64,000 nt of DNA, taken from contig KQ964254.1 in the NCBI GenBank assembly GCA_001566295.1, forward strand, positions 62,001 to 126,000, in the 5' to 3' direction. A program made the position numbers and the translations under genes. A model generated the notes under the pieces. That model was not told the origin of the DNA. It saw nothing but the letters and a program-made list of their open reading frames with translations, and ran no database searches. Origin of the DNA: Microdochium bolleyi (lineage: Eukaryota > Ascomycota > Sordariomycetes > Xylariales > Microdochiaceae). This document shows positions 52,400 through 63,516 of the stretch, in pieces (position 1 is the stretch's first letter; each line of letters starts with the position of its first letter).

Positions 52400-53539
52400 T
52401 CATGACCGTGATGGCAGCACCTTTCGCGCATATTCCCGCATGACCGTGAGCGCACCCCGGACTGAGTCCTCAAGCCGGCGGTCTTTCCGCCTTCGCATGA
52501 AGAGCAGCACAATGCAGACCAGACTTATGTCGATGGCAAGATGCTTTGTGGCCCGCCACAATGCCCAGCCTAACCAGGCACCCCAGGTCTTCTCCTTCTG
52601 CGTCCTCCATTCTCGGCTGGTTGTGATCTGCTCGCGTAACGCCGCAACTTCGGCTGATAGCCTGACCATCGCACGCTCGACCTTTCGGGACCACCGGTCG
52701 CCCTTGCGGACGTACTCGCCCTCGTCCGGCTCGTCTTCGATATGTTGCCGTCTGTACTGTGCCTCTGCAACATCGTCCTCGCTCATAGGGCTAAGAATCC
52801 GCATTGGCCCTTCTGTTCCGCTTGTGGGTTGCTGGAACTTGCGCGTGGCTGGTGGAGCTGCTGGTGGCGACGCCATTACTGGCGCAGCAGGTTCCGAGGC
52901 TGCCCGTGTGAGGCCAACGCGGCTCGCCTTTGGTGACGAGTCCGACCCCGAGGGGCTGCTGCTGTTGTTCTTGATTTGATCCCATACAAACTCGAGTTCC
53001 GAGACGAGGCCTCTCGCATCGCTGTCGTTTGCACGTGTTAGAACCTTTGTGGCTTTAACAAGAGCCTGAACTTTCCTAGGAACAACTTACGGTGTTGTCG
53101 CATGCCGGTGCATGGTATCTATCAAAGCCTCGATGTATCGCTTCTTGGCCTCTGTCCTGGAGATGCCGTGCTGCGCGCTCCATGCGTCCCACTTGTCTCT
53201 CTCACGCTGGAGCTCGTCGGCATCTACCCCGGGCCCGCTGGTAGGTCGCTCCATGACGCCATCAACGTCGCCCTCCATGGCTTGCTTGTATAGTCCATAT
53301 AGTCTGAGTCGGTCGCTGGGCGGCGGCCGTGACGCTCCGGTCTTGGGTATCTTCTTGACGGTATTGAGGGCATGGACGAAGACGCGGTCTGTCGTGGAGT
53401 CGGGTAAGCCACAGTGTACATCAATGGCCAGCGAAGTTCACGACGGAGGAGTGGCGATGAGCGGCGTGGCGCAATGAGAAGGAGAGAGGATTGGCAAGCC
53501 ATGTCGTTCGGATGTGTACTTACCAACCGAGTCCGCCAT
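52400..53539 (-). CDS. atg37: Acyl-CoA-binding pexophagy receptor Atg37
   Basis: Three exons: 53524-53539 (16 nt), 53091-53388 and 52400-53021. The introns are 135 and 69 bp, phases 1 and 2 are consistent, and the product has 311 residues. The N-terminal acyl-CoA-binding domain (residues about 6-104) runs MADSV/DRVFVHALNTVKKIPK, SDRLRLYGLYKQAMEGDVDG, then ERDKWDAWSAQ and EAKKRYIEALIDTM, which carry the Lys and Tyr residues that hold acyl-CoA. A disordered Ser/Pro-rich linker follows, with a coiled coil VERAMVRLSAEVAALREQIT. A single C-terminal membrane segment HLAIDISLVCIVLLFM comes next, then basic RRRKDRR: a tail-anchored type of topology. In yeasts Atg37 (ACBD5 in mammals) sits in the peroxisomal membrane and is needed for pexophagy via Atg30/Atg11. 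The first coding exon holds only five whole codons. Confidence 0.88.
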
Positions 53540-54692
53540 GACGGGCAGTCATCCGTTGGCCGTGCAGCAGTCTTGGTGTTCGCGCCTGCGTCTTAATTTG
53601 CAGTAACGAGTCTTCTATTCGGGAGGATGGGAGAGCAACGCGTCGGCGAGCCGGCGTCGGTGTGCCGTGCCTGCTGGTCAAAAGCAGCACGGGCGGGAGT
53701 CCGCGGAACCAGGGTGGGACGTCGTGGAAGTTTACCCGAAGTCGGGCTGGGGTTGATGATTAAGAAGGTCTCGGCAGTTGGTGCTTCGAATGGTAACCGG
53801 GACGTCTGAGGTGTAAGACGAGTCGGATGACCGGACAAGCCGCGGGATCGAGTCAAGGGGGTCGTGAGAAAGAATAATGATACAAGTGAACAGGCGCTGA
53901 AAGGTCTGGGGTTGAGGCTGAGGCTGTATGTAGATGGGAAAGGGTCGTCATGCACGCGGGTCGGGAGCAATCAGCGCGACGACACATGCGAGAGGTGCCA
54001 GCAAATGGCCCGGTGGGCCGGCACAGGCTGTTATCTGGGGGTCGGAAACAGGGGTGGGGACCTTGTGCCTCGGCGATGGCCAACCTTGGCAGGGCTCTCT
54101 CTCCTCCTGGATGGGGACTGAGGAGCATCAGCCATCACAAGGAGCACTAGACCACTGATGGAATCACCGGGCTCACTCGTACTGGCTCGTCATCTCTTGA
54201 CTCTGCCCCAACTCGAATCAGCGCGTCACTATCCCTTCCCCAGGCTGTGGCTCGGCGCTAGATCGCTCGGCTGGAAAGCTCTCGCCTTACGCGCTCCGAC
54301 AAGCTCCTGCAGAACCCAACCCCATCCCATCCCTGGACCCGTCTCTGTGGGACTTTTGAACTTTAGCGGGGAAAGACGGCCACCTCTGGTTCGTCCCGAG
54401 GGACGATGCTGGTCCGCATGTGCAGTCGCAAGTCGCCTCCACTTTCGGAATAGAACCTCAATCCCGCTCGCAACGCACATAGGTTACATATCCACATCTT
54501 GCAGAAAAGGCACCCTGGTAACTACTTTGCGTATGGTAAGTAGACAGGCTGTACGAAGGCTGATATGCTTTGTTCTAAGTCGATCTTATCCTTGAAATCC
54601 CAATACCTGACCCTGTTTTTAAGATCGACTCTGCGTCAATTTACGAGTGCATATCGCGCCGATACTGTTCGGCGCAGCTCCCTTGGCCCGCC
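53540..54692. other. Intergenic, atg37 promoter side
   Basis: 1.15 kb between atg37 and the RNase III gene, both on minus. No recognisable coding frame or element. Confidence 0.45.
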
Positions 54693-55931
54693 TCAAGCAG
54701 ACTGCTGCTGCTGTTCCTTTTGCGCCGCTACGGCCTTGAAAAAGTCGGTCCTCACAGTAACGAGCCTCTTCAAGAGCTTCTTGTTCTGAAGAGCCGCGGC
54801 CGCCGCTTTCTGTCCAGCATCCTTCTTGGACAATCCGCTCCCGTAGCCCATCTGCAGCCCGGTCTCCCCCCAACCGCTCAGGAATACACCCATAGTGTAC
54901 AGAGGCGTGCCGCCGACTTTTGACCGTGTTTCCCCGAGCTGCTTGTAGTCTATTTTGATGCTAGGTCCACCGATGGTCTTGGCAAGCTCGACTTTGAAGT
55001 TCTGTTCCTGCCGGGTTGTGGTTGCTGTTTCCGAATCGGTCTGCTTGCGATGTGCCTCTTGAGCGTTACACTCCTTCCGAATCTCGTATGCCAAAGTTGT
55101 GGCCCACAACTTCTTGATGAACGCAGTTGCGACTTCCAGACCATCGGAATTGCCCAGAATGATGGCCGCAAAGTACGACTCGAAGATGTCTCCGAGAACT
55201 TTGTTCTTGACCTTGTTGGAAGCCGCAGTCCCTCCATCTCGGCCTTGAAGGTCAAACTCTGCCGGGAAGCTGGCTTCCTTGTCAAGCCCATAGCTCAGCG
55301 TGTATCCACGTAACGTGTCATTCTTGACTATTCTCTCCCGCAGCTGTACAGAGCGGCCAGTGCTCAGCAGGGGAAAAGTTTGGAAGATCAAGGCTGACGA
55401 CATGAGATATATGTACGCGTCTCCGATCCACTCCAGCTTCTCGTAGCTCAAGTCCGTGGGCTTGGCCGCCAGGCCTGAGTGCGTGAGAGCTGCTTTCGAT
55501 AACTGGTGATCTGCCACTGGAGGCAGTGGTGGAAGCTTGCCGTCGAGTGGGATATCTTGGAGTGTCCAGGCCGTAAGTGATAGAGGCGACGGAGCTGGAA
55601 GCGATGGTGGAATGCCACCTAGTTCTGATGAAGTGCTCAACTTCTGAGTTTTGCGCGGAGAATTCCCAGGCTGAGGGGCGCTGCCGCTAATCTCATGTGA
55701 CAGTCGTGTTGCGGCTTCCAGGATCTTGCTGCTGTGCTGTTGCAGTGTCGTCAAGCCATCGGTAGAAGCTTCTCCGCTTGGGTGGTCCTGGACGGCGCTT
55801 CTCGTATCGCGGAGAATCTCAAGCTCCCGTTTCAGCTTCTCTGCAGCCTGAAGAATTTCGTCTACATGCGCAAGTGCTTCGGAGACCCCACTGGAGCTCC
55901 CAGCGAGCTCTGAGTGTGGTCGCTTAGGCAT
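54693..55931 (-). CDS. rnt1: RNase III with dsRNA-binding domain (Rnt1-like)
   Basis: Single exon, 412 residues. The N-terminus is a helical/disordered leader. The endonuclease domain has the RNase III signature as YEKLEWIGDAYIYL (about residues 165-180), with the acidic pair E and D of the first site, and further on NKVLGDIFESYFAAIIL, which supplies the second Asp-Glu metal ligands. The order L-E-W-I-G-D replaces the usual L-E-F-L-G-D. A C-terminal dsRNA-binding domain follows (SIKIDYKQLGE ... GVFLSGWGETGLQMGYGSGLSKKDAGQKAAAAAL), and the chain ends in a poly-Gln tail. Yeast Rnt1 processes rRNA, snRNA and snoRNA precursors in the nucleus, the likely role here. No helicase or PAZ domain is present, so it is not Dicer. 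Confidence 0.9.
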   Translation of the reverse strand: MPKRPHSELAGSSSGVSEALAHVDEILQAAEKLKRELEILRDTRSAVQDHPSGEASTDGLTTLQQHSSKILEAATRLSHEISGSAPQPGNSPRKTQKLSTSSELGGIPPSLPAPSPLSLTAWTLQDIPLDGKLPPLPPVADHQLSKAALTHSGLAAKPTDLSYEKLEWIGDAYIYLMSSALIFQTFPLLSTGRSVQLRERIVKNDTLRGYTLSYGLDKEASFPAEFDLQGRDGGTAASNKVKNKVLGDIFESYFAAIILGNSDGLEVATAFIKKLWATTLAYEIRKECNAQEAHRKQTDSETATTTRQEQNFKVELAKTIGGPSIKIDYKQLGETRSKVGGTPLYTMGVFLSGWGETGLQMGYGSGLSKKDAGQKAAAAALQNKKLLKRLVTVRTDFFKAVAAQKEQQQQSA

Positions 55932-56334
55932 GCCCGATATGGTTGCCGAGCATGAATACTGAAATTTTGATAAGGGTGGGCTCGAGTTTCAGAAGCAGAA
56001 CCGGCTCTCTGATGCAGCTCGCGACCTTTGTCTCTGTAGATACCGGTCGTAAGGATATCAGGTTGCTCAGCGGGAAGGGAGGTTCACGATGAGGCTCATC
56101 TTGAATTCGAGATGCAGGCATTTGTTGTCTCCACTTCCATGCCTGCACAGTGCGCAAGTCCTGACCATACCCTGACTACCATGTACGTGCATTTTCTGTG
56201 GACCCTTGCTCCTCCAGAGCCGCGATTCCACAATTGACGACCTCATCGAAAAGCTGTGCGACAACGAGCAGAGACAGCTTCTGGGAGGACACCATCAGCG
56301 TTGCGCCGCGCGACGCCCGACAATCGAACACATC
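55932..56334. other. Divergent promoter, RNase III/mS33
   Basis: 403 bp between divergent RNase III (-) and mS33 (+). A plus frame continues upstream of the mS33 ATG without resemblance to the family and is read as 5' leader. Confidence 0.5.
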
Positions 56335-56845
56335 ATGGCCGCGGTACCGAGAGCCAGGCTTCTGAGCCTGATGAAGGTGCGACAGCCCTGCCGAGCGAAC
56401 GACATGCCACCACCAAGACTATCTTGACTGACTGGACTAGGCGCAATGCGAAATCTTCTCGACGACATACAACCCCGAACAAATCAGAGCCGGCAACAAG
56501 ATCCTGCGCCAGCGGCTCAAGGGACCCTCGTTGGTCAAATACTACCCACCGCGCCTCCCCGATCTCCGGACGTTAGCGCGGGACTTCAAGGACCTTGGCC
56601 TTGAAGTAATCGACGAGGCGGCGGACGACAGAGACGAGCACTTGACAGGGTACGGAACACGAGTGGGGTTTGGTATATACGACGAGATGCTGACTTTGTT
56701 GCAGTGTACGATCGAGAGGAAAGGGTGCGCCGAAGAAGAAGAGGACAGCTAAAGGTATGAACGCAGAACGCAACCCGCCTATAACACCAGAGTATATGCT
56801 AATCCGTGCCCACAAACAGTCGAGAAGGGAAGAGGAAAGAATTAG
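56335..56845 (+). CDS. rsm27: Mitochondrial small-subunit ribosomal protein mS33 (Rsm27)
   Basis: Four small exons: 56335-56376, 56441-56649, 56705-56754 and 56820-56845. The introns are 64, 55 and 65 bp, and all phases are consistent, giving 108 residues (yeast Rsm27 has about 110). The conserved line is complete: MAAVPRARLLSLMK/AQCEIFSTTYNP, IRAGNKILRQRLKGPSLVKY, YPPRLPDLRTLARDF, then after intron 2 VRSRGKGAPKKKRTAK and a basic end VEKGRGKN. It is a structural protein of the mitochondrial 37S ribosomal subunit. Unspliced reading would give a false C-terminus (LTGYGTRVGFGIYD), so automated calls may miss the last two exons. The strongly basic exon 3 is typical of the family tail. Confidence 0.9.
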
Positions 56846-58075
56846 CCATTCTCAGCATGTAAATAGGCTGTACGATACCATGGCGTTGCTGCAACCCCTT
56901 TAGATCGAATGAAACATTGATGCGATCACGACACTGCTACAGGTCATCATCCCTTCGAGCTTTGTGCGCTGATATATACAAACTGGAAGTGTCTGCAATG
57001 ATATGGGCTAGGAATGGCGGTGTGCAATGATACTGTCAGCTATTGGTGGTTGCCCATTTGAGGAATGCCGTTTGGATGAGCAGAGAGAAAGTTGCGGGCC
57101 GCACAAACAAATATCATGCTTAGCCGATCACGGACGCGCCCGGCCAGCATCGCGACGGACGAGTTTTGTTAGAGCACGCAAGTGTTTGGGCAACCATCAA
57201 GCAGCCGTGTTTAAGAACTTTTAAGAACAGCTTGTGTACCTTACTGTTGGCCAAATCCGCGAGTTGTTTGGGATACTGAAGAGTATGTAGAGTGTCGGGA
57301 AGAAGTCCCAACGGCACGTACATGATGGACAGCTCAGAAGCCATCAAGAGCAAATTCAGCAGCATCAAGCCTTGCAACAGCCTCACCTCCCGGAACTCGA
57401 GAGTGACTCTGCGCACGCTTGCAAGCACCCAGGCCTGTAACATCTTGGCCTCGGGCTACACTTCCAAATCAGAGGCGACCAGAGTCTTGTCCAGCGTTCT
57501 TCCTACGATGTCGAGGCGGAGCTTGCCAACAGTGCCACCTTCTGAAGCCCAGATCACATCCCAGTTCGTGGCCTCAGCAGCGAGCTGGTTTGAGAAGGAC
57601 ACGGCACGCAGGAAACACAACATCACATCGTTGGCGGCAAGTGTCACTACGCTCGCTTTCTTGCCTCATCGTCCGCTCACTTCGTGCTGCGCCTCTTCGG
57701 GCTTTCCTTCCATCGTTGTCGTCAGGCTGCCTGGTCGCCCTGCATTCCCGCTTCCTAGCATCGCCACCTGCGAGGGCACCAACCGGCACCCGTTTGTGCC
57801 TTCCATTTTGCGTCCGCTGCACTCACTCGCCCACTTTTCTGCGCTGGTCCTGCTCTATCGGGCTCTTCGTCTTCCAAGACAGTCGTTAATCTGCCTCGTG
57901 CGCTCCTCAGCTCCAGACACTTTCCGCCCTTCATCTCGTGCCACCTTCGCGACAGAGGCTATCAATCTCAACTGGCCATTCCCCGCGACCTCATCCACCA
58001 AGACCCCATTTCCATTGACTTGCACATCACGGACAGCCCACGACCACCGTTCTGTGCACCCATCGTCAAGGCACG
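56846..58075. other. Intergenic with opposed open frames
   Basis: 1.2 kb upstream of the PUF gene. A plus frame (57292-58179) runs into the PUF start region in another frame, and a minus frame (57120-57647) is open except for one TAG at about 57446-57448. Neither is called as a gene. The right part, pyrimidine-rich on +, is probably the PUF promoter and leader. Confidence 0.45.
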
Positions 58076-60812
58076 ATGTCGCCCACGGCAGGCCCCGGCG
58101 GTTCTCCCATCATGCGTCAGCCATCCACTACAATCACACCCGCTTTGCCAGAGAACAGACATTGGCTCAAGGCAGATAATTCTGAAGCCCAGCTTGGTGC
58201 CTCCCTCAGTGAACTGAAGTTATCGGTCAGTTTCCTAATCCCATTCCCACTGCAAGCACGTGCTCCATCACACATGGCTTGGCTGTATCCTTCATAGCGT
58301 ACGGGACATCTCGTGTTTGTTCTGGATTCGTAGAGGCCTGGCAGTCGGCTGATGATCTGGATTAGGACTCGGACCGAACTGCAAACATGAAGCGAGGCGG
58401 CGGTGCTCTCTCAGCTGCTTCGTTGGCAAACCTGAGCTGTCCTAAGGTGCGTGGTTTCAACTCTTCCTCGATATCATTCACCTGCATCTTGACTGACATG
58501 ACTATCGATGTGCAGGTGGCAAAGCCCGCTCAAGATCGCCACGCATTCGGCACCTCAGAGGAGGCGAGCCCCGTTGAGTCCATCCTCGCGAGCCTATCTA
58601 AGCAGAAAGTCATACTTCAGAAGCAATCTGCAGCCCTTGAAGCCTCCAGTGGAGAAGCTGGCTCCTGGGGTCTCTATGCTGGTAGCAACTCAGCGAGCAA
58701 CTCTGTTCCTCTCACCCCAGCACATGAGTCGATTCACGCCAACGACCAGTCACGCTCTGCGGGTGCCACTGCAGCAGAAGAGAGCGGTAACACTGAGGAA
58801 GTATCTCGTCTCAAGCTCCAGCTTGCCCAGGCTCAGGACAAGATCTCTCGCCTAGGCCAAGAGCTGTCCTCGACCCGACCGGTGCCGAAACCACTGGATT
58901 CTGGTATTGGCGGCTCCCCGTTTGAGGTCGATGCGACCTTCAATTTGCAGCCAGATTACAGGCCGCCACAGATGGCCGGGCCGTTCCTGCCGGACCACCG
59001 CAATTTCTATGCTCCAAGCCGCGATAGCATGGGCTCATGGCCTGCGTATGATGACTCTCGCTCCGACACGAGTGAGCCTACCAACTCGGCCGGCTTCAAT
59101 CGAGCTCGGCACATCTGGAACAGTCGTCAAGGTCCGCCTGCTTTTGGACAGCTGGCCGTTTCGCCGGCCCAGGTTTGGAACAGCCGTCCCGGCAATGTCG
59201 GATACATGGACAGCGGCATGCCGTATTCTGCACCATTACAGAACAACTTCCGGCCTGAACGCCTCACCCCAGACATCGATCCGAGCCATCGTTCGGGAAG
59301 AGATAGGCGCGGGCAGCGTGTGGACAACCGCTTCCAAGCCCCTGGCTTGGGCGGTCAAGCTTACGAAACTGGCTTTTCTTACGGCGGAACCACGTGCGAT
59401 GTAGGAGCAGACTGTGCTGGACCGTCAGCGGCGTCTATGGCTGGAAACATGAGCATGTTCCCAGGCTATCCCCAAGCTGGGAACATACTGTCTCCTCTCG
59501 CAAGCGAGTTCACAATCACCCCTGATAGCGAGTCGTGGAAGACCGATGTAAGCCAAGGAATCCTCTGTTGTTTGATGTCAAATCATTGACAAGTCTTTAG
59601 TCTTTCGCCGCCGAGGGACAGACATACCTGCCCACTACTGAGCCCCTCAACTACCGCCGTCTGCTCGATCGCAATGTCAACTGCAACTGGAAGTACATTG
59701 TTGACAAGATCGTCTGTAATAATGATCAGCAAGCATCCATCTTTTTGCAGCAGAAGCTCAAGGTCGGCACTCCGGAGCAGAAATACGCCATTGTCGAGGC
59801 GATCGTGGCTCAGGCCTACCCGCTCATGGTCAATCGCTTCGGCAACTTCTTGGTGCAGAGATGCTTTGAACACGGCACCCCAGAGCAAGTGATCAAGATC
59901 GCGGAGGGTATCCGAGGCAATACTTTGAGCCTCTCCATGGACCCTTTTGGATGCCACGTCGTTCAAAAAGCATTCGATTCTGTGCCGGAGGACTACAAGG
60001 CCATCATGGTCCACGAGCTTCTTCGGTGCATTCCAGAGACCGTCATCCATCGATATGCGTGTCATGTTTGGCAGAAGCTCTTCGAGCTCAGATGGACAGA
60101 GTCACCTCCCCAAATCATGAAGTTTGTCAATGAGGCCCTGTGTGGCATGTGGCACGAGGTTGCCCTTGGTGAAACCGGCAGCCTTGTCGTGCAGAACATC
60201 TTCGAGAACTGTCTTGAGGAAGACAAGGTGAGCTCCGCTGTCCTGCAGACGCTTCCGTGAACACAACTGACCACTTTACAGCGGCCCTGCATTGAAGAAG
60301 TCTTGGCCAACATCGACATCGTTGCGCACGGCCAGTTTGGCAACTGGTGTATCCAGCACGTTTGCGAGCATGGCGCCCCAGCCGACCGCAGTCGAGCGGT
60401 GGATCACGTCATTCGGTTCGCAGCAGAGTACAGCATGGATCAGTATGCCTCGAAAGTGGTCGAAAAATGCCTGAAGATCGGAGGAGCCGAGTTTCTCTCC
60501 CGCTACCTCGACCGCGTTTGCGAGGGACGAATGGATCGTCCCCGCATCCCACTAATCGACATTGCCAGTGATCAGTATGGCAACTATCTTGTTCAGTGGA
60601 TCCTCACTCACGCCGGTCTCCAGCATAGGGAGATTGTTGCCGCGCATATTCGCAAGCACATGGTGTCTCTGAGGGGATCCAAGTTCGGCTCCAGAGTCGG
60701 CATGCTGTGCACCAATCCCGCAGTCGCAACCCGGCCGGGTCCTGGAGCTGGAGCCAGCATGGCACGCATGCCTCCTGGTCCGCGCTACGGCGCCCGCCCC
60801 CCTTACCACTAA
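58076..60812 (+). CDS. PUF (Pumilio) RNA-binding protein, Mpf1-like
   Basis: Five exons: 58076-58225, 58366-58446, 58516-59547, 59601-60227 and 60282-60812. All introns are phase 0 (140, 69, 53 and 54 bp), and the product has 806 residues. The first 430 residues are Ser/Pro/Gly-rich with one coiled coil (EEVSRLKLQLAQAQDKISRL). The PUF domain follows at about residues 430-770. Its repeat cores are readable in order: ASIFLQQKL, RFGNFLVQRCFE, PFGCHVVQKAF, YACHVWQKLFE, TGSLVVQNIFE, QFGNWCIQHVCE, QYASKVVEKCL, QYGNYLVQWIL. The YACHVWQK and FGNWCIQHV repeats resemble fission yeast Mpf1 (meiotic PUF protein 1) rather than Puf3 or Mpt5. PUF proteins bind 3' UTR UGUA-type sites and lower translation or stability of target mRNAs in the cytoplasm. 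The end is Pro/Gly/Arg-rich. Intron 2 is a multiple of three with no stop, so retention adds 23 residues. Confidence 0.88.
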
Positions 60813-61700
60813 GCTGATATTCCTCTCGTCCCGCGTACTCGAGGTTGGCAAGCATGCCTTAAGATATCCAGACATTCACCGAGCAGCAGGATGCTGCACT
60901 GCCGTTGACTGATTTCCATCAGCTGTCCCCTGACACTGGAATATTTACGCATCCTCGATCCACGCGAAGCATCATCTTTTCCAAAACAATTTATAAAATC
61001 ATACCTCAACATCCACCTACTACAGTGAGGCTACTGCCTCGAGTGCCTTGGACACCACATGCTTACGGGGTTTTGCGATACTAGCGTACAAAAAATACGG
61101 ACACAGGACGGACAATGCCAACTGCATACCAGTACTTCACGCAGCCTTCGTCTTTGACGATGTATCTCATGCGCGCAGAGACAGAAGCCTGCCATATCTG
61201 CACGATGGCCGATATCTTGATCACGTCACTTTGACCTTTTGCAGAACATTTACATGCTTGCATTGAAACTGACAGCATGCCTCCAATTGGCGGATGTCAG
61301 ACAGGATCATTGTCTGTGCAGCATGGAGGCAGAGCACATTCTCATGTTTTGATTGCGTTGTAAGATTGGGGATCAAGTATGACTGTTGCACCGCTCAACT
61401 GTTAGATTAGACATAGATAGGTCATTGTTGCATTACTATTCGCAGCCGTGAGTTTCACTTCGTGTACGTGACTTTGAGGCCCATGTGGTTTAAATGTGGC
61501 GGCTTGTCGTTTTCACGTGCCTATCACGATGTCGACGAGGTATAGCGTACTTACGCTTCGCTATAAACAGATGAGTGAGTAATTATCTATTATATTGAGT
61601 AGGGTATCATATGTTTACTATATAGGGTCGCCCATATCTCCACGATACGATTCCTGGCAGACGACACCTTGGAGCGTAGATTGTACAGCGACTGGTCTGT
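60813..61700. other. Convergent intergenic region
   Basis: 0.9 kb of AT-richer sequence between the PUF gene (+) and the transporter (-). No gene is seen; several AATAAA-like and TA-rich stretches (about 60985-61000, 61585-61625) suit 3' ends. Confidence 0.5.
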
Positions 61701-63516
61701 CTATACCGAGACGCCAGACTTCTCCGCAGCAGGCGCGCTGCCAGACTTCTCACCTGCCTCCAGATCCGTGTCGGCCGCTTGGTGGTCCGCCGACGATGTC
61801 TTCTTGGGCTTCTGGCCCGCCTTGTCGATCTTCTTCCACTCGAGCCCGAGGGCAACGATGAACGCGGCGCAGGCCGCGGCGACGGTCAGGTAGAAAGTGC
61901 TGCGCAGGCCCTGCATGTACGCGGTGAGCACCTTCTCCGTGAGACTCGAGAGGCCCATGCTCGCAAGGGTCTGCGGGACGAGATTGGCGCCCGTGTTGAT
62001 GACGACGGCCGGGTTCAGGCCGGGCGCGTCGACCTCGATGCCCTGGATGACGCCGTTCTGGAAAAGCGTCTGGGCAACGGCGATGAAGACCGCGCCGCCG
62101 AGCTGCTGGAAGAACTGCACGCACGCGGTGCCCTGGGGGATCAGCTCCTGCGTGACGACGTTCTGGACGACGAGCACGCCAGCCTGGAACCCGACGCCGA
62201 CGCCCAGGCCGCAGACGACCTGGTAGCCGAACCACTGCGCCATGGGGGTGGAGAGGTTGAATGTCGTGATGAGGCCGCCGCCGATGGCCACGAGCGCCAT
62301 CTCGATCAGGATAATGTGGTTGTAGTACCCGAAGGCTGTGATCAGGAAGCCGGACAGCATCGAGCTGACGACCGTGGCGATGAGGAGCGGGAGGAGCTTG
62401 AGACCCGCCTCAACGGCGGTATTGCCGAAGATGGCCTGGAAGTAGAGGGCTGTATACTCAGGACAAGGCTGTTAGTGTTTGCGGATGACAAATTAGTGTG
62501 ATGCCTTGACACTTACACATATAGTACACCAGTGGGAAGAACGCAGCACCGAAGAACAGACCGAACAGCATGGCACAGAGAATATTGCGGTTCTTGAAGA
62601 ACCGCGGTGGCAGTAGAGCCTTGTCGCCCTGCCAGATCTCGACACCAACGAAGATGAGTGCCAGTGCGCCGGCGCCACAGAAGAGACCGATCACCTTGGC
62701 ATCGTTCCAGGGATACTCGGCGCCACCCCACTGGAGGGCGAGAAGGAGCATGATGATGGCCGGCAGGAGGACCGCGGCACCAGGCAGGTCGAGCTGCAGT
62801 ATGCGTGACACAAACGACCTCCCCTCCGCATTGTTGTCCCGAACGATGTTTAGACAGAAGAAGATGACGAAGCAAGCGAGCGCGCCGATGGGCAGGTTGA
62901 TATAGAAGCACCAGCGCCATGTTACGTGATCGGTGAAGGCTCCGCCTAAAAGGGGTCCTGCGACGCTGGCGATGCCCCAGATGCCACCAAAGAGACCAAA
63001 AAATGCAGGGCGCTTGCGGAGGGGCACAGTATAGCTCAGGATGACAATGGCGCCGGAAAAGAGACCCGCGGAGCCCATGCCCGCGACGGCACGGCCCACA
63101 ATGAAGGCGGTCGAGGTCGGGGCGACGCCACAGACGAGACTGCCGAGCTCGAAGAGCCCTACAGCCCCCAAGTAGGAGTACTTGATGTCGAAATGGCGAT
63201 AAACTGTACCATAAAGGGGCTGCATCGCTGTGGAGGTGAGGAGGTAGGCAGAGCCGTACCAGCCGATGTCCTTGACGGTGCCATACTCTGCGGTGATGGC
63301 GCCGAGAGCCGGGGCAATGATTGTCTGGTCGAGGGCCACGAGGAGGATGGCGAGGGCGAGGGAGAAGATGACGAGGTAGAGCTTGAGGCCGGAGGCATAC
63401 TCGATGCCATTCTCGTCGACATCGGTGTCATTGTCGTCGGCAGGAGGCGGCGTGCGAGGCGCGGTTGTGTCGTCGACGACAGACGGCGCGAGGGTTGTCG
63501 CGGGTGATGCTGCCAT
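61701..63516 (-). CDS. MFS multidrug transporter, DHA2 (14-TM) family
   Basis: Two exons: 62517-63516 and 61701-62449. The intron is 67 bp (GTAAGT, branch ACTAAC, acceptor TATACAG); the phases fit, giving 582 residues. Family marks: LDQTIIAPALGAI in TM1 (residues 62-74), GWYGSAYLLTSTAMQPLYG, VGRAVAGMGSAGLFSG in TM4, and the antiporter motif C GPLLGGAFTDHVTWRWCFYI in TM5. After splicing, VYYMSLYFQAIFGNTAVEAG is present, as in DHA2 drug:H+ antiporters; reading through gives a stop. There are fourteen hydrophobic helices in all. The C-terminal tail is Lys/Glu/Ser-rich and cytosolic. The likely role is proton-driven export of toxic or secondary compounds at the plasma membrane, substrate unknown. 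No biosynthetic cluster surrounds it in this window, but the window ends 0.5 kb upstream. Confidence 0.92.

Noticed and set aside
61779..62501. 240-codon plus frame opposite the MFS transporter
   Set aside because: Charged antisense product of a membrane protein gene; the minus strand is clearly the coding one.
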